Shown here: positions 62,669-64,000 of the stretch, piece after piece
Layout: the number at the start of each line of letters is the position of its first letter
Position numbering within the stretch: position 1 is the first letter of the stretch
Source of the DNA: Roseomonas sp.
Lineage (GTDB): Bacteria > Pseudomonadota > Alphaproteobacteria > Acetobacterales > Acetobacteraceae
Assembly (NCBI GenBank): GCA_020249145.1
Contig: JADCGF010000017.1
Coordinates: 248,001 to 312,000 of the forward strand
DNA: 64,000 bases
Direction of reading: 5' to 3'
Notes under the pieces: generated by a model
Database searches by the model: none
Told to the model about the DNA's origin: nothing
Seen by the model: the letters and a program-made list of their open reading frames with translations, nothing else
Translations under genes and position numbers: made by a program

Positions 62669-64000
62669 GAGCAGCCTCGCGCTGGGTGACAGCGACGTGC
62701 GGCGGCGATTCAGTGGTTTGGCGCGGCGGCGGACGATTGGCCGCAGGTGGTGCGGGCGGCGGTGCCGCACCCGGCACGCCGCGCCCATTCATCGGCATGG
62801 CGATGGCGCGTTGGATCTCGGGCGTAGAGGGTTCCGGCAGCATGCCCAGAATGGGCGCAATGCGCGAAATCACCATATTCGCGGCCGGCGCTGCCACCCA
62901 GCCCGCCGTCGCAAAACCATGGCTGCGCGCATTGGGCTTGGGTTCATCCACCATCACATAAATCGAATAGCGCGGCGCCTGCATGGGAAAGGCGCCGATA
63001 AAGGCAGCGATGCGCTTGTTTTCCAGGTAGCCGCCACGGGGCCCGGTCTTTTGCGCCGTGCCGGTCTTGCCGCCAACGAAATAGCCCGCTACTTCCGCAC
63101 CCCTGCCGGACCCGTCCGTCACCACCAGCCGCATCAGCCGACGCAGACTTTCCGAAGTGCGTGGGTCAATGGCGCGTACACCTTCACGTTCAACGCCGGG
63201 CGGCTGCGCAATAACGGTGGGCTGACGCAGGATGCCGCCATTCACCAGCGTTGCGCCTGCCATTGCGACATGCAGGGGGGTTACGGAAATGCCATGGCCG
63301 AAGCCGATGGTCATGGTGTTCAATTCGCGCCAGGTCTTTTGCCCCGGCACCAGCGGCTGCGCCGTTTCGGGAATCTCAATGCTTAGGCGCGATGTCATGC
63401 CCATGCGCTGCATGAAGTCGCGATGCCGCGCCGGCCCCACCGCCGCCGCCATATGCGCCGATGCCAGATTGGATGAATAGGCAATGATCTCAGGCAGGGC
63501 GAGCCAGCGATTCTTGCCGCGGAAATCATTGATCTCATGCCGCCCCACGCGAATGGGGCGTGATGCGTCATAACCGCCCCAGGTCTGCACCGTGCCCAGA
63601 TCAAGCGCCATGGCGGCGGTCAGCAGCTTGAAGGTGGAACCCGGTTCATAGACGCCAACGGTCACGCGATTGAAGCGCTCATCCGCTGTGGCGGCACCGA
63701 CATCATTAGCATCGTAATCAGGCAGGCTCACCATGCCGAGAACCTCGCCCGTATGCACATCCATCACCACGCCGGCGCCGCCAATGCCGTTGAAATCCGT
63801 GATCGCGTGCTGCACGGCATCGCGCAAGGCCAATTGCACACGGATATCAAGTGAAAGCCGCAAAGGATCGCGGCGGAGTGTGCGTAGCCTTTCGTCAAAA
63901 TACTTCTCGACGCCCGCAATACCATTGCCGTCCACATCTACGCCACCGATGATGTGCGCGGCGGTGCGGCCCTGCGGGAAGAAGCGACGCTCCGCATCCT
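62655..64000 (-). CDS. ftsI: peptidoglycan D,D-transpeptidase FtsI (PBP3), 5' part outside window
   Basis: The first gene of the cluster in transcription order; its beginning lies beyond base 64000. The visible 448 codons contain the transpeptidase domain: catalytic serine motif PGSTFKLLTAAMALDLG (S-x-x-K), YSSNLASAHMAA (S-x-N) and VGGKTGTAQKTGPRGG (KTG). The upstream part GRTAAHIIGGVDVDGNGIAG then VEKYFDERL is the usual linker of class B PBPs. The C-terminus after MVISRIAPILGMLPEPS is a Pro/Ala-rich tail. Confidence 0.95.
   Translation of the reverse strand, partial: DAERRFFPQGRTAAHIIGGVDVDGNGIAGVEKYFDERLRTLRRDPLRLSLDIRVQLALRDAVQHAITDFNGIGGAGVVMDVHTGEVLGMVSLPDYDANDVGAATADERFNRVTVGVYEPGSTFKLLTAAMALDLGTVQTWGGYDASRPIRVGRHEINDFRGKNRWLALPEIIAYSSNLASAHMAAAVGPARHRDFMQRMGMTSRLSIEIPETAQPLVPGQKTWRELNTMTIGFGHGISVTPLHVAMAGATLVNGGILRQPTVIAQPPGVEREGVRAIDPRTSESLRRLMRLVVTDGSGRGAEVAGYFVGGKTGTAQKTGPRGGYLENKRIAAFIGAFPMQAPRYSIYVMVDEPKPNARSHGFATAGWVAAPAANMVISRIAPILGMLPEPSTPEIQRAIAMPMNGRGVPGAAPPPAPPAANRPPPRQTTESPPHVAVTQREAALAPR

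Overview
The window is high-GC DNA that reads as an alphaproteobacterium, most likely Rhodospirillales/Acetobacteraceae (a Roseomonas-like lineage). The evidence is a CtrA response regulator with Asp51, a division and cell-wall (dcw) cluster ordered ftsI-murE-murF-mraY-murD-ftsW-murG-murC-murB-ddl-ftsQ-ftsA-ftsZ, a phasin, a Bug/TctC receptor, a DUF4169 protein and a UbiK-type factor. The family assignment is inference; class-level placement is firm. Most of the window is ordinary chromosomal gene content with tight, often overlapping operons.

Layout. 1-2.0 kb: 3' part of a polyamine-type ABC importer (ATPase end, two permeases). 2.0-3.0 kb: two tandem paralogous small lipoproteins. 3.1-7.5 kb: a duplicated aminotransferase plus GNAT arrangement, then a DinB-like protein. 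7.5-8.4 kb: a DMT exporter. 8.5-12 kb: the most unusual block, with a large BTAD/TPR regulator diverging from a 114-residue protein made of 25-residue tandem repeats, followed by a DUF6065-like protein. 12-13 kb: a small unknown gene convergent with an XRE regulator. 13-18.3 kb: a TctC receptor, a three-subunit molybdenum hydroxylase and an FKBP isomerase. 18.3-21.4 kb: FkbM methyltransferase, TlyA, Ndk and a degenerate EAL protein. 21.4-25 kb: a dipeptide-type ABC importer without ATPases. 25.2-32.7 kb: racemase-like protein, IlvE, NAD(P)-binding protein, DUF4169, dienelactone hydrolase, phasin, TetR, radical SAM/SPASM, ProC, YbjN and UbiK-like. 32.8-34.6 kb: hldD-lgt.

34.57-35.61 kb: a tRNA-Thr(GGT) gene whose 3' end is duplicated about 960 bp away, bracketing a small foreign-looking segment with one unknown gene. 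35.7-38.1 kb: a 54-residue basic protein, accD and folC. 38.1-39.6 kb: a catalase-family gene interrupted by an amber codon just after its signal peptide, an IS3-type transposase scrap and one copy of a 47-bp palindromic repeat (the other copy lies inside the UbiK-like gene). 39.6-46.8 kb: divergent EmrA/EmrB-type efflux genes, an alpha/beta hydrolase plus FAH-family pair, a Crp/Fnr regulator, a carboxymuconolactone decarboxylase-family protein and an epoxide-hydrolase-like protein. 46.9-64 kb: ctrA, convergent with the uninterrupted dcw cluster on the minus strand, whose ftsI runs off the window.

The best candidates for something undescribed are the repeat-peptide locus at 10.5-12.0 kb (possibly a multi-core peptide precursor with a DUF6065-like partner), the tRNA-Thr island at 34.6-35.5 kb, the amber-interrupted secreted catalase and the coding palindromic repeat.
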